Source of the DNA: an uncultured Myxococcales bacterium
Lineage (GTDB): Bacteria > Myxococcota_A > UBA9042
DNA length: 53,644 nucleotides
Direction of reading: 5' to 3'
NCBI GenBank assembly: GCA_903883645.1
Contig: CAISBR010000016.1
Span: 1 to 53,644, forward strand
In this document: piece by piece, positions 23,691-33,230 of the stretch
Layout of the letters: each line of letters opens with the position of its first letter
How positions within the stretch are numbered: position 1 is the stretch's first letter
The notes under the pieces: model-generated
The model's input: the letters and a program-made list of their open reading frames with translations, nothing else
The model's database searches: none
Told to the model about the DNA's origin: nothing
Program-made: the position numbers and the translations under genes

Positions 23691-25355
23691 ATGGCTGCTG
23701 ATCCTACTCCGCCCACAAACTCGCCCTCGCCGTCGAACCACATGCGCGGTATTCAAGCCGCGGCCCTTCTGCTTGCCGGCAGTAGTTTGCTTTCGCGCAT
23801 CCTGGGTTATGGGCGCGACTGGCTCATCGGCTTTCAGTTTGGCGCCACAAGTCAGACCGATGTGTACCAGGCGTCGTTCACGCTGCCCGACCTGATCAAC
23901 TACCTGTTGGCTGGCGGCGCGCTGTCCGTGTCACTTTTGCCGCGCATGGCTGCTTTGTACGCGGAACAAGACGCGGATCCGGCTAAGGCTCTGCCCGATT
24001 CGCGCGGTCTCACCGCTGCCGACCGGGTGTTTTCGCTGATTGCGACCACGATGGCCGTGGCTGCGACCATTTTGATTGCGCTGGCGTGGTTCGCGGCGGA
24101 TCCAATCATTACCCGATTTTTCGATGGGTTTTCGCCCGACAAAGTCGCTCAGACCGTGCATTTGACCCGCATCGTGCTGCCAGCCCAGCTGTTCTTCTTG
24201 CTGGGTGGCCTGGTGCAGGCTGTGCTGCTGGCGCGGCAACGCTTTGCGGCCATGGCGCTTACCCCCTTGTTCTACAATGGCGGCATTATTGTTGGCGGCC
24301 TCTTGGGCGGGCAAGTCGGTCAAATTGAAGGATTTTCCTGGGGAGCTCTGGTTGGCGCCGCTCTGGGCGGCCTCGCAGTGCCACTGTGGTCCGCGCGCAA
24401 GCAACTGCACTTCACCTTCATCTGGCAGCCAACGGATCGCGAAGTTCGCAAATTCCTTTGGATTGCTGCGCCCTTGATGATCGGCGTCAGCCTGACCACC
24501 GTTGACGAGTGGCTGGTCAAGCACTTCGGCTCGTCGCTCGAGCCCGGCTCCATCTCGTGGCTGATGACCGCGCGACGGGTGATGCTGGTGCCGATCGGCC
24601 TGCTCGGAACGGCGGCGGGGCAGGCTGCAGGCACCTACTTGGCGCGTCTGCACGCCGAGGGTAAACGTCAAGAATTATCCGAACTTCTTGCGGGATCGCT
24701 GGGCGCCGTGCTCGGTCTGTCGGCCGTTCTGGCCGCGGGCCTGGCGGTCAGCAGTCACCAGGTTGTGAGTATCCTCTTTGAATACGGACACTTTAGCCCC
24801 CACGATACCGAGATGGCGACTCTGGCGCTGTTGCCGCTATGCGCCGCAATTCCGGCTTGGGGCGTGCAACAGGTTCTGGCGCGAGCGTTTTATGCCACCG
24901 GCGACACTTGGCGGCCCATGGTGGCGACCACGATCATTACGGTGGTGATGTTGCCGGTCTATGCCATGTTGGCTTCCTGGCAAGGCCATGAGATTACAGG
25001 TTTATGTTTGGCAGGTGTCGTCGGCATTTCGGCCCAAGCGCTGGTGCTCGGCGGTCTGGCGCGCCGTCAACTGGGTCTAAGCGTACAAGTGGTCGGGCAG
25101 GGCGTGGCACGAACGCTGCCGGTAGCGCTCGCTGCCGCTGGGGCCGCGTGGCTAGGTTTGCGCGGCGGCTCTGCACTTCATGCTTTAATACCAGTAAGTT
25201 TACCCAAATTCATCGACCGTGGCGTGGCGCTGCTGCCGGCCGCGGTGGGCTGGCTCGTCGCGCTGGTTGTGGTCGGCTCCGCGACACGTATGCCTGGAAT
25301 GCCACGGCCTATTTTGCGTCTGCGCGACCGCGTGGCCGGTCGTCTGCGAAAATAA
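23691..25355 (+). CDS. murJ: MurJ/MviN lipid II flippase
   Basis: A 554-aa polytopic protein of the MVF branch of the MOP exporter superfamily, which flips lipid II for peptidoglycan synthesis across the inner membrane. Recognisable features: the N-terminal SSLLSRILGYGRDWLIGFQFGAT, the family's LPDLINYLLAGGALSVSLLP (about residues 66-85), and about 14 hydrophobic segments ending in a basic C-terminus. The first 17 residues are a polar Pro/Ser-rich extension. There is only a weak SD at ATG 23691; the Met at residue 18 is a possible alternative start. It lies downstream of the 61-aa gene and upstream of a 223-bp gap (25356-25578) in which I see only the SD of the next gene. Confidence 0.92.
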   Translation: MAADPTPPTNSPSPSNHMRGIQAAALLLAGSSLLSRILGYGRDWLIGFQFGATSQTDVYQASFTLPDLINYLLAGGALSVSLLPRMAALYAEQDADPAKALPDSRGLTAADRVFSLIATTMAVAATILIALAWFAADPIITRFFDGFSPDKVAQTVHLTRIVLPAQLFFLLGGLVQAVLLARQRFAAMALTPLFYNGGIIVGGLLGGQVGQIEGFSWGALVGAALGGLAVPLWSARKQLHFTFIWQPTDREVRKFLWIAAPLMIGVSLTTVDEWLVKHFGSSLEPGSISWLMTARRVMLVPIGLLGTAAGQAAGTYLARLHAEGKRQELSELLAGSLGAVLGLSAVLAAGLAVSSHQVVSILFEYGHFSPHDTEMATLALLPLCAAIPAWGVQQVLARAFYATGDTWRPMVATTIITVVMLPVYAMLASWQGHEITGLCLAGVVGISAQALVLGGLARRQLGLSVQVVGQGVARTLPVALAAAGAAWLGLRGGSALHALIPVSLPKFIDRGVALLPAAVGWLVALVVVGSATRMPGMPRPILRLRDRVAGRLRK

Positions 25356-25578
25356 GTGTTCGCCTGAAGTCTTTTTACTTGCACACGTCTGCCGCAATGG
25401 CTAGCGTGAGGGCACCACGGTGATCGTGCGCAGTTTTACGGTCGGCCCGCGCGGCATAGGACCATGAGCTTGCGTGGAATAAACTGGCGGCCTCGCTCGT
25501 TCAAGATCGAAGCCGGTCACAGGCCCACTTCACGATCGAGTCTGAATCCAAAGTGCCAATATGTTTCAGGAGGATACC

Positions 25579-26994
25579 ATGCGACGCTCCTTCCGCTCCC
25601 TGACCCGCGTGCTGCCCCGCGCAGCCACTGTGGCTATGTTGTCTGCACTGGCGCTGACGAGCGCGGCCTGCCAAGAGGACAGCGTCTGCACTGACGCCGG
25701 AGGCGTGCGTGTCTGCGGCGAGATCGGCACTCAGCTCTATAACGTTAATCTTTCAGCCAATCCCATCGAGTGGCCGCCGGTCGCCGTGCAGAATGGCGAA
25801 CTCGTTGTGGCCCGCGGGCAAGAGTTGCTGCGCATCGGCAAGAACGGCAGCCTGACGCCGATTGGCAGTTCGAACGCCGCCTTGACGGTGCCCTCGGCCG
25901 ACGAGAACGGCAACTTGTACCTCATGGCGGGCGGCAACGCGCAGGCGTCGGTCCAGGCGCTAAGCGGCTCGGACATGGCGAAAGCCCGCTGGACACAACA
26001 GCTTTCGGGCGCTCCGGTAGGCACCCCGCCATCGATGTCGGCCGACACGGTTTACGCCGCCACGACCAACTGGGGCAGCAACGCCACGCTGTACGCGCTC
26101 GACCGCCAGAGCGGCGCCATCCGCTTCACCCGCAGCGACGCCTCACCGGCTGCAGTGCTCGCCGATGGCAGCATCCGCTACCTCTCGGGCTCGCGCGGCA
26201 TCGACTCGATGTGGGGCTCTCAGCTCGGCGGCCAGCCGCTGTTTGGCTCGCTCGTAGCCGAAGATAGCAGCGGCAAGGTGTTGTGGACGTACGCATTCCC
26301 GCAGGGCGTCGTCGACTTTGCGCCCGGCCCGAAGGGCGAGACTTACGCGGTGACCGGCGGCGACCACGTGCTGCAGCGCGTCTCAGTTGCGGGCCAGATC
26401 GACTGGACCTTCAAGCCCGATTGCACCGACTGCACTGTGGCGGCCGCGCCGACGGTCACGCGCGACGTGGTTTACTTCCCGGTATGGGAAAAGCGCGTCG
26501 AGCCGATCGATCCGCTGTACGCGATTGACGCAGCTACAGGGCAGAAGCGCTGGGTTTTCGACGGTTTCTCGACCAAGAAGACCGATTTCTCGCCCGGCAA
26601 GTACCTGGCGCCTGGCTCGGCCGGCGTGCAGCCAATCGACACGTTCTCGACGTTGCACCACCCGGCGGGCCGGCCCGTTGTGGCGCAAGACGGCACGCTG
26701 TTCATCTCGACGGACGGCGCGGTAACGGCGCTCGACCGCAACGGCCAGCTCCTCGGTATCGCGCTCTACGACGCCGCTGCGGGTGAAGTTAGCTTGAATA
26801 CAGGCTTTATGGCGACGCCTACCACCTGGATCATGCCAGGTGTGCGGCCATCGCCGGTGCTTAGCCCCGAGGGTACGCTGTACGTTTGGGACGGCGCCAC
26901 GCTGCGGGCCTTCAAGGCCGACAAGAAGGCCACCAACGATGCCTGGGTCGCGCCGTTTGGCACTACCCGCAACGATGGCCGGCTGCCGCAGTAG
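25579..26994 (+). CDS. PQQ-like beta-propeller lipoprotein
   Basis: Encodes 471 aa. ATG 25579 has a near-ideal SD (AGGAGG, 5 nt upstream). The Arg-rich N-terminus and hydrophobic stretch end in LTSAAC (Cys31). The mature part contains repeated blade-like strands of the PQQ/BamB type, such as LYALDRQSGAIRFT, LYAIDAATGQKRWVF and GTLYVWDGATLRAFKADK. The AxxAxxGxxxW-type motif is recognisable in several blades. Proteins of this fold act as scaffolds or binding platforms in the periplasm; no catalytic or PQQ-binding residues can be identified. It is probably not BamB itself, because the neighbourhood is wrong (murJ and mutM, not the der operon). Confidence 0.78.
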   Translation: MRRSFRSLTRVLPRAATVAMLSALALTSAACQEDSVCTDAGGVRVCGEIGTQLYNVNLSANPIEWPPVAVQNGELVVARGQELLRIGKNGSLTPIGSSNAALTVPSADENGNLYLMAGGNAQASVQALSGSDMAKARWTQQLSGAPVGTPPSMSADTVYAATTNWGSNATLYALDRQSGAIRFTRSDASPAAVLADGSIRYLSGSRGIDSMWGSQLGGQPLFGSLVAEDSSGKVLWTYAFPQGVVDFAPGPKGETYAVTGGDHVLQRVSVAGQIDWTFKPDCTDCTVAAAPTVTRDVVYFPVWEKRVEPIDPLYAIDAATGQKRWVFDGFSTKKTDFSPGKYLAPGSAGVQPIDTFSTLHHPAGRPVVAQDGTLFISTDGAVTALDRNGQLLGIALYDAAAGEVSLNTGFMATPTTWIMPGVRPSPVLSPEGTLYVWDGATLRAFKADKKATNDAWVAPFGTTRNDGRLPQ

Positions 26995-27054
26995 GCGATT
27001 CTGACTCAGACTCCCCGTTGTCTTGCCGTTGCCCGACTGGGGCTAGCCGTGGCG

Positions 27055-27828
27055 ATGCCGCTGCGGACCCCAGCCGGGCGATCGGCTTTTTGGCGCGCAC
27101 TTTGCGCGAGTGTGCTCGCTCTAGGGGGTGCCGGGTGTGGCAGTGCGCAGGTGCACAAGCAGCCCGCACCGTCGCCTACCATCCGGTTTGCCGACGTTGC
27201 CTATCCGCCACCGACCCCTCTGCCGCCCGGACCTGTGCAACTCGCGTCGGCGCCTGCTGAAAGCGACGAGTTGCTGCTACGCCACCCGACCAAGACCAGC
27301 CCGCGCCCCGACCGCAGCGCGTTGAGTCATTCCATGCAAAACGCTGCGGTTCGCGACCAGGTCCACGCAGAATTAGTCCATAGTTACTGGACGTTGGTTG
27401 AGACTCTGTACCGCATCATGCCGGCGCGGGGCAATCAGCCCGACAGGTACGATTCGCTGCCGCTGCTGCGTTTTCATGCCGAAACTGCAGCTGATCTCGA
27501 TACCCTGCTGCTGCAGGCCGACGCACTTGGCGAGCGCTGGAGTGAGCTCGCGGCCGAACAGGGTGTCGACCTGGATGGTTCGCTCGATGAGCCTAGTGCA
27601 GCCGGCAAGTTGCGGTTGTTCATTAAGTTTTCGCGTTGCGTGCGCGATGACGTTCAGGCACGCCGCCAACACGGCAAGCGCTGGCAGGTGGCCAAGGCGC
27701 ACTACAGCAGCGACGCGGAGTTGCGGGGCGATCCGCCGCCAGCCGTGCAATTTGCAGGCGACATGCAGCTGTTGAAGAAGACGCTCGACTGCAGTCGGTA
27801 TGTGGCGCGGGTGATGCGCGGCCGCTGA
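27055..27828 (+). CDS. Hypothetical lipoprotein
   Basis: Encodes 257 aa from ATG 27055; a GTG two codons earlier is equally possible and neither has a clear SD. The signal peptide ends in GGAGC (Cys28). A Pro-rich segment (about 35-65) is followed by a helical domain with RDQVHAELVHSYWTLVETLYRIMP and RLFIKFSRCVRDDVQARR. I recognise no family. It lies 60 bp after the propeller lipoprotein gene and 24 bp before mutM, so the three may be co-transcribed. Confidence 0.62.
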   Translation: MPLRTPAGRSAFWRALCASVLALGGAGCGSAQVHKQPAPSPTIRFADVAYPPPTPLPPGPVQLASAPAESDELLLRHPTKTSPRPDRSALSHSMQNAAVRDQVHAELVHSYWTLVETLYRIMPARGNQPDRYDSLPLLRFHAETAADLDTLLLQADALGERWSELAAEQGVDLDGSLDEPSAAGKLRLFIKFSRCVRDDVQARRQHGKRWQVAKAHYSSDAELRGDPPPAVQFAGDMQLLKKTLDCSRYVARVMRGR

Positions 27829-27852
27829 ACTACCCAATTGTGTAGGAAAATC

Positions 27853-28704
27853 ATGCCAGAGTTGCCCGAAGTTGAAACCGTGCGCCGCCACCTCGCCAGC
27901 GTACTTCCCGGTCGCACCATTCGCGAAATGACGTTCAAGCGCACCGACTTGCGCTACCCCATGCCGATTGCGGCTCTGCAAGAACTGGTGGGACGACCAC
28001 TCGGTGAAGTGCATCGTCGCGCTAAATACTTGCTTTTGCAGGTAAATGGCGCCCAGGTGCTCGTCCATCTTGGGATGTCGGGCCGCCTGTTTGCCCAACC
28101 CGGGCCCGAGCCCGAGTGGCAGAAGCACGAACACTGGCGTTGGCAACTAATGGACCCTCATGGCGAAGTGCTGTGGTTGCGCTATGTGGATGCCCGGCGG
28201 TTTGGCGCGCTCGACCTAGTGCCGCCCGGCCAAGGGCACGCGCTGCTCGATGCACTGGGGCCTGAGCCCCTTTCGGGCGAGTTTTCGGCGGGCTACCTGC
28301 GGTCGCGCTGCCAGGGCCGACAAGTGCCGATCAAGCAACTGCTGATGTCTGCAGACATTGTTGTGGGCATTGGCAATATCTACGCCAGCGAGACGTGCTA
28401 CCGGGCCGAAATTTCGCCGCTGCGCCCAGCCGACCAAGTGACCCCCGCCGAAGCTGTGCGGCTGGTGCAGCAAGCGCAGGCCGTGCTGGGCGATGCGATT
28501 GCGGCCGGTGGCTCGACATTGCGCGACTTTGTGGGTGGCGACGCGGCCCCGGGCTACTTTCAGCAGCAGCTCGATGTGTACCACCGCGAGGGGCAGAAGT
28601 GTAATCGCTGTGCGGCGTTGCGCTCCCTCGCTGACGATTCGCACATCGTCCACGCGCGAGTAGGCCAGCGGGCAACATTTTGGTGCCCTACATGTCAAAA
28701 ATAG
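27853..28704 (+). CDS. mutM: Formamidopyrimidine-DNA glycosylase (Fpg/MutM)
   Basis: A 283-aa base-excision-repair enzyme that removes 8-oxoguanine and formamidopyrimidines. ATG 27853 is certain because the enzyme must begin MPELPE: after Met removal Pro is the catalytic nucleophile and Glu the acid. Lys58 in HRRAKYLL corresponds to the conserved substrate-binding Lys. IGNIYASE is the helix-two-turn-helix signature. The C-terminal zinc finger is CNRC...CPTC. The start has a weak SD (AGGA). The stop lies 18 bp from the convergent membrane-protein gene. Confidence 0.95.
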   Translation: MPELPEVETVRRHLASVLPGRTIREMTFKRTDLRYPMPIAALQELVGRPLGEVHRRAKYLLLQVNGAQVLVHLGMSGRLFAQPGPEPEWQKHEHWRWQLMDPHGEVLWLRYVDARRFGALDLVPPGQGHALLDALGPEPLSGEFSAGYLRSRCQGRQVPIKQLLMSADIVVGIGNIYASETCYRAEISPLRPADQVTPAEAVRLVQQAQAVLGDAIAAGGSTLRDFVGGDAAPGYFQQQLDVYHREGQKCNRCAALRSLADDSHIVHARVGQRATFWCPTCQK

Positions 28705-28722
28705 CTAGTTTCTTTGAGTAAT

Positions 28723-29058
28723 TTAGCGCTTGTCGATCGTCTTCTTGTAGGCGTCGTTCACTTCTGACGCACCACCAGCCGACGTCGAGTGCGCCTTTTC
28801 GCCGATAGCCTTCGCCTTATCGCTGGCTCCGTTCAAGGCATCGCCCGCCTTTTCGCGGAGTTCTGCGGTCGCCGTTCGCACATGGTCCTTGGTGATCAGG
28901 CCCGTATACCAGCCGACCGCACCGATAGCCGCAACGCCAATGAGCAGGCCCATCAGCAGGTTGGCGGTCCACTTGATGGCAAAGTAGCCCACGCCGATGC
29001 AGATAAAGAGCATCAGCCAAGTGCGCGGGGTTAGCATTTCTAAGTTGATGAAATCCAT
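28723..29058 (-). CDS. Small membrane protein with helical tail, unknown function
   Basis: Encodes 111 aa from ATG 29058 with GGAG 6 nt upstream. Two hydrophobic segments (about residues 13-29 and 33-52, with GxxxG-type spacing) are followed by a hydrophilic, Ala/Lys/Glu-rich helix (about 60-111). That helix resembles LEA-like or YtxH-like stress-protein tails (ELREKAGDALNGASDKAKAI). No family is certain. The start lies 12 bp after the pgi stop on the same strand, so it is probably co-transcribed with pgi. Confidence 0.6.
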   Translation of the reverse strand: MDFINLEMLTPRTWLMLFICIGVGYFAIKWTANLLMGLLIGVAAIGAVGWYTGLITKDHVRTATAELREKAGDALNGASDKAKAIGEKAHSTSAGGASEVNDAYKKTIDKR

Positions 29059-29070
29059 AATCTTCTCCGG

Positions 29071-30657
29071 TCAGACCGCCCGTGATGTCGCCCATTCAGC
29101 GAACACCACCGGCTTGCCGCGCTGCCGCAGCACCCACACGTCACCCTGGCATTGTGCCTGCGCCAGTTGCCGAAAGCCAAAAACTGCCCCGGGAATCGCG
29201 GTCTCAGGTACTCCGGGCTGGCCCAGGTCGGTGAGCATCACGAATAACCCCTGGCGCGGCCCGCCCTTGTGCAACTGGCCGGTCGAGTGCAGATAGCGCG
29301 GCCCGACTTGCACAGTCACCGCCGCTGGCGTCTTCTCTTGCAGGCTTTGGCGCAGAGACTCCAGCCGCTGCAAGTTGCTGGTAGTCGGCGCGACAAATGC
29401 CAAGACAGCAAGGTAGTCGCCGGGTTGCAGGCCCTCGAGCTCCGTCTGCAGCTCACCGGTCAGCTGGGTCAGGGCCGACACTTGCACGCGCCGGGTTGGC
29501 TCGGCGGGCTGCTCTTGGCCGCTTAACAAGGCGTTGGTGGCGGCCTTGGCGCTCGACACATCGGGCTCGTCGAAGGGGTTGATCCCTAGCAGCAAACCGC
29601 AGACCGCTGTTGCGAACTCCCAGCGCACGACTTCAGCCCACAGGTCGGCGGGCTCGGGCATGACAAAGCTCAGCTCAGTCGCTCGAACCTCTTGGCATTG
29701 TTGCAGAAATGGCTCGTCGGGGTGGGCAAAGGTGGTCAGGCCCACGACCGCGCCAGCTTGCATCGCGGCGGGCAGGTGCGTTTTGTCGACGCCGCCCAGC
29801 ACCGGCAGCACGCCGTGCCCCACCTTTCCGGTCGACTCGGCCACCAATTGCTCGACCCATGCGCCAAAACCGCGCAGGTCTTTACCAAGCGCCATGCGGA
29901 CTTGCCAGTGGCCAGTCTGCTCCGCAGCCGCGAGCCAAGCGCCGAGCTGCGCGCCGGGATTCAAGCTGGGGTCCGGCTCACGGCACTCTTGCAGCATGTC
30001 TTCAATCCGCTGCAGGGCGTCGTGCAAGACCACCCCCGCCAGCGCGGCTGGGACCAGACCGAACAGAGTGGCCGCCGAAAACCGCCCGCCGACGTCAGAC
30101 GGATTGATAAAGATCTCGCGGAAGTTCTCGGCCTTGGCCAGCGCCTCAAGACTCGAGTCGGCGTCGGTGACCGCAACGTAATGGTCGCCGTTGTTAAACA
30201 GCTGCCGGAAGTAGCGATACAGACTGATGGTTTCGACCGTGCCGCCGCTTTTGGTCGCGACCACAAACAGGGGCTTACCTTGCTGGCACCAGGCCAAAAG
30301 ATCAGCTACGGCAAGGGGATGCGTGCTGTCGGCCACCCGAATCGGCAAGCCACGACGCCCATGCAGGTGCCGCCCCACCACCTCGGGCCAGAGCGACGAG
30401 CCGCCCATGCCGATCACCACCACGCGGTCGTAGCGCAGCCGCTCGACCACCTTGGCCATCACCGCCAACCGCTCGACATGACTGCGCATCGTCGACGCGC
30501 AGAACAGCCAGCCTAGGCGGTTGCGCACTGCGCGGGCCACCTCAAGGTCGCTCGAAAACAGCGCGCCGTCGCGCTGCCAAATACGCTCGATGGCTTGCAT
30601 CGTTTTGAGTTGTTTGAAATTTTCTTGCAGTTGACTCTCGAACACATCGCTGCTCAT
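29071..30657 (-). CDS. pgi: Glucose-6-phosphate isomerase of the transaldolase-fusion (Tal-Pgi) type, standalone
   Basis: Encodes 528 aa. ATG 30657 is chosen because GGAGG lies 5 nt upstream; the open frame starts far earlier but lacks support. It interconverts glucose-6-phosphate and fructose-6-phosphate. The SIS fold shows IGMGGSSLWPEV (82-93), ATKSGGTVET (134-143) and VGGRFSAATLFGLVPAA. The later sequence DFGAW-like GFGAWVEQLVAESTGKVGHG matches what I know from bifunctional transaldolase/Pgi proteins, more than the classic E. coli Pgi. Here only the isomerase half exists. It is the first gene of a two-gene minus-strand unit and is divergent from the liv operon. Confidence 0.85.
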   Translation of the reverse strand: MSSDVFESQLQENFKQLKTMQAIERIWQRDGALFSSDLEVARAVRNRLGWLFCASTMRSHVERLAVMAKVVERLRYDRVVVIGMGGSSLWPEVVGRHLHGRRGLPIRVADSTHPLAVADLLAWCQQGKPLFVVATKSGGTVETISLYRYFRQLFNNGDHYVAVTDADSSLEALAKAENFREIFINPSDVGGRFSAATLFGLVPAALAGVVLHDALQRIEDMLQECREPDPSLNPGAQLGAWLAAAEQTGHWQVRMALGKDLRGFGAWVEQLVAESTGKVGHGVLPVLGGVDKTHLPAAMQAGAVVGLTTFAHPDEPFLQQCQEVRATELSFVMPEPADLWAEVVRWEFATAVCGLLLGINPFDEPDVSSAKAATNALLSGQEQPAEPTRRVQVSALTQLTGELQTELEGLQPGDYLAVLAFVAPTTSNLQRLESLRQSLQEKTPAAVTVQVGPRYLHSTGQLHKGGPRQGLFVMLTDLGQPGVPETAIPGAVFGFRQLAQAQCQGDVWVLRQRGKPVVFAEWATSRAV

Positions 30658-30808
30658 GGCAACCTCCAGGGGCCGCCACGCTACCACTTTCGTCCGCATC
30701 GGCCAACCGTCGCCGGTTATTGGCAACCGCGGGCGCGTCGGGCGTTGTTTCGTCGTTGGTTTTCGCGTACTCTCGCCGGCACTTGAACCGTCTGGGCGAG
30801 GCTCCCTA

Positions 30809-32242
30809 GTGATACGCAGAATCTTCTTGCTCCTTCTGGCCTTGCTTACCGTATTCGACGCATCGTGCGCGCGCCGCCGACCGGGCAACGCCGCGACCAG
30901 CAACGGCGCAGGCAACAGCGTGACCAACGCCCAACCCAGTGGCGGCAGCGCCGGCGTCGTCAAGATCGTCTCGAGCTTGCCGCGCACGGGCTCGGCCAAT
31001 GCCCAGACCAGCACGACGGTCAACGGCATCAAGATGGCGCTCGAAGAAGCGGGCAATAAAGCCGGCGATTTCCAAGTAGTTTACGAAGACTGGGACGATG
31101 CCAGCGCCAAGAAGGGCGATTGGGACCCCGAGGTCGAGGCCGCCAATGCCGACAAGGCGAGCAAAGACCCCGATGTGATGTTCTACCTCGGCACCTACAA
31201 CTCGGGCGCGGCCAAGATTTCGATGCCCATGCTCAACAAAAACGCGCTGGTGATGATCTCGCCCGCCAACACCTATACCGGCCTGACCAAGCCAGGCATG
31301 GGTGAGGCAAACGAGCCGTCGGTCTACCGTCCGACCGGTAAAGTGAACTACTTCCGGGTGGTTCCGGCCGATGACATTCAGGGCAAGGCGGCTTGCGAGT
31401 GGATGCACAAGCTGGGCGCCAAGACCGTCTACATCTTGGACGACCGCGGCTTGTACGGCAAAGGCATCGCGGATGTGTTTGAGATTACTGCCAAAAAGAC
31501 CGGGCTACAGGTCCTCGGCCGCGAGGGCATCGACCCCAAGGCGCAGGAGTACCGCTCGCTGATGACCAAGATCAAGGCGCTGAACCCCGATTTTGTGTAT
31601 TTTGGCGGCACTACCCAAACGAATGCGGGCCAGATCGCCAAAGACATGGTGGCGGTCGCTCTGCCTGCCAAGCTGATGGTGCCCGATGGCTGCTTCGAGA
31701 AGGCTTTTATCGAGGCCGGCGGCGCAAAGAACCTAGAAGGACGGGCATTTGTTACATTTGGTGGCGTTCCGCCCGACAAGTTGACCGGCAAGGGCGCGGA
31801 TTTCGTCAAGAAGTACCGCGAAAAGTTCCACGCTGAGCCGGAGGGCTATGCCGTGTACGGCTACGTCGCGGCACGAACTGCCTTGGATGTCGTTGCTAAG
31901 ACAGGAAAAAAAGACCGCGAGGGTCTGCGGCAGGCAATGCTTCAGTACAAGCAAGACGGCGGCGCCCTGGGCACGTGGAACTTCGACGAAAACGGCGATA
32001 CCAGCCTAACAACTATGTCAGGTTCAATAGTTGCAGGTGGCAACTTCGTGTTTTCGGTAATGCTTGGTGCGCAAGACAGCCCAGCGAAAGCAGAATCAGC
32101 CGCAGCCGCGCCTCCTGCAGCCACCGCGGGCGTCGGCTTCGGTCCCTCGGCCCAGTTCTACTTCGATGCCAAGGGTCAAGATCCCGCCAAAGTGCCCGCT
32201 TGGCAATGTGTCCCTGCCGCTGCAACTGCTAGCTCCCTCTAA
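30809..32242 (+). CDS. livK: Branched-chain amino acid-type ABC transporter substrate-binding lipoprotein
   Basis: Encodes 477 aa. GTG 30809 is chosen for GAGG 7 nt upstream and because the signal peptide begins there. The hydrophobic run ends at SC with Cys20, a non-canonical lipobox (DASC). A Ser/Gly/Asn linker follows, then a type I periplasmic-binding fold with VKIVSSLPRTGSANAQ, a long alternating alpha/beta body, and VPDGCFEKAFIEAG. It would capture a branched-chain amino acid, or an amide or urea-like ligand, and deliver it to LivHMGF. The C-terminus has an Ala/Pro-rich extension with TAGVGFGPSAQFYFDAKG. It opens a five-gene operon. Confidence 0.85.
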   Translation: MIRRIFLLLLALLTVFDASCARRRPGNAATSNGAGNSVTNAQPSGGSAGVVKIVSSLPRTGSANAQTSTTVNGIKMALEEAGNKAGDFQVVYEDWDDASAKKGDWDPEVEAANADKASKDPDVMFYLGTYNSGAAKISMPMLNKNALVMISPANTYTGLTKPGMGEANEPSVYRPTGKVNYFRVVPADDIQGKAACEWMHKLGAKTVYILDDRGLYGKGIADVFEITAKKTGLQVLGREGIDPKAQEYRSLMTKIKALNPDFVYFGGTTQTNAGQIAKDMVAVALPAKLMVPDGCFEKAFIEAGGAKNLEGRAFVTFGGVPPDKLTGKGADFVKKYREKFHAEPEGYAVYGYVAARTALDVVAKTGKKDREGLRQAMLQYKQDGGALGTWNFDENGDTSLTTMSGSIVAGGNFVFSVMLGAQDSPAKAESAAAAPPAATAGVGFGPSAQFYFDAKGQDPAKVPAWQCVPAAATASSL

Positions 32243-32276
32243 TCACTCCTCTTTCTGCATCAGCCGGAGAATCCGC

Positions 32277-33227
32277 GTGCTCGACACCCTGGCGCAACAG
32301 CTGCTGCTCGGCCTGACCAACGGCATGGTTTTTGCCTTGATCGCGCTGGGTTATACCATGGTGTACGGCATCTTGGAGTTCATCAACTTTGCCCACGGCG
32401 ACGTGTTCATGTTGTCGGGTTTCTTTGCCTTGACCCTGGTGAGTGTGCTCGGGCTGCAAGATGCCCAAGGTTTCAGTCTGTTTGCTCAGCTAGGCTTGGT
32501 GCTGGTGCTGGCCTCGGCCTTTGGCGCGGTGGTCAATTTGCTCATCGACCGGCTGGTCTACAAGCCCCTGCGCAAGGCGCCCAAGCTCGCGCCGCTGGTC
32601 TCGGCCATTGGCGTGTCGTTCGTGCTGCAGAATATCGGTCTGATTTGGGGCGCGATGCCCCTCGATGTCTTTGGCGGCGGTGGCCAGCCGGCGGCGCCAA
32701 AGTCGTTCCCAGCCCTGCTGCCGACGACCAACCTGCTGGGTAACTCTGCGATAACACTGCAGTTAAAGGATGTGTTGGTGATCGGTGCGTCGCTCGCGGT
32801 AATGACGGTGCTGTATCTGTTGGTCACACGCACCAAGCTGGGAATGGCGATGCGGGCGACGGCGCAGGATCCGCAGGCGGCGCGGCTGATGGGCATCGAC
32901 GTCGACAGGGTGGTGGCGGCGACGTTCCTGGTGGGCGGCGGGCTAGCTGGTTTCGCGGCCGTGGTTTATGCCCTCTATATCAATACGGTTTACTACCAGA
33001 TGGGTTATCAGAATGGTCTGTACGCGTTTACCGCGGCGGTGGTCGGCGGTATCGGCAACATCCCCGGCGCGGTGCTGGGCGGCCTGCTGCTGGGCCTGGT
33101 GCGGGCGTTTTCGGACCAGTTTATCGGCGCGCAGTGGCAGCCCGCGGTGCTATTCGGGATCCTGATTGTGCTGCTGGTGTTCCGGCCGTCAGGGCTGCTG
33201 GGATCGACGGCCAGGGAAAAAGTGTAG
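32277..33227 (+). CDS. livH: Branched-chain amino acid ABC transporter permease LivH
   Basis: Encodes 316 aa. GTG 32277 has GGAGA 6 nt upstream. Typical LivH: LLLGLTNGMVFALIALGYTMVYGILEFINFAHGDVFMLSGF at the start, then about eight transmembrane segments. The coupling region is MRATAQDPQAARLMGIDVDRV (about residue 197 onward), and VGGIGNIPGAVLGGLLLG lies near the end. It forms the membrane pore with LivM. It starts 35 bp after livK. Confidence 0.93.
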   Translation: MLDTLAQQLLLGLTNGMVFALIALGYTMVYGILEFINFAHGDVFMLSGFFALTLVSVLGLQDAQGFSLFAQLGLVLVLASAFGAVVNLLIDRLVYKPLRKAPKLAPLVSAIGVSFVLQNIGLIWGAMPLDVFGGGGQPAAPKSFPALLPTTNLLGNSAITLQLKDVLVIGASLAVMTVLYLLVTRTKLGMAMRATAQDPQAARLMGIDVDRVVAATFLVGGGLAGFAAVVYALYINTVYYQMGYQNGLYAFTAAVVGGIGNIPGAVLGGLLLGLVRAFSDQFIGAQWQPAVLFGILIVLLVFRPSGLLGSTAREKV

Positions 33228-33230
33228 AAG

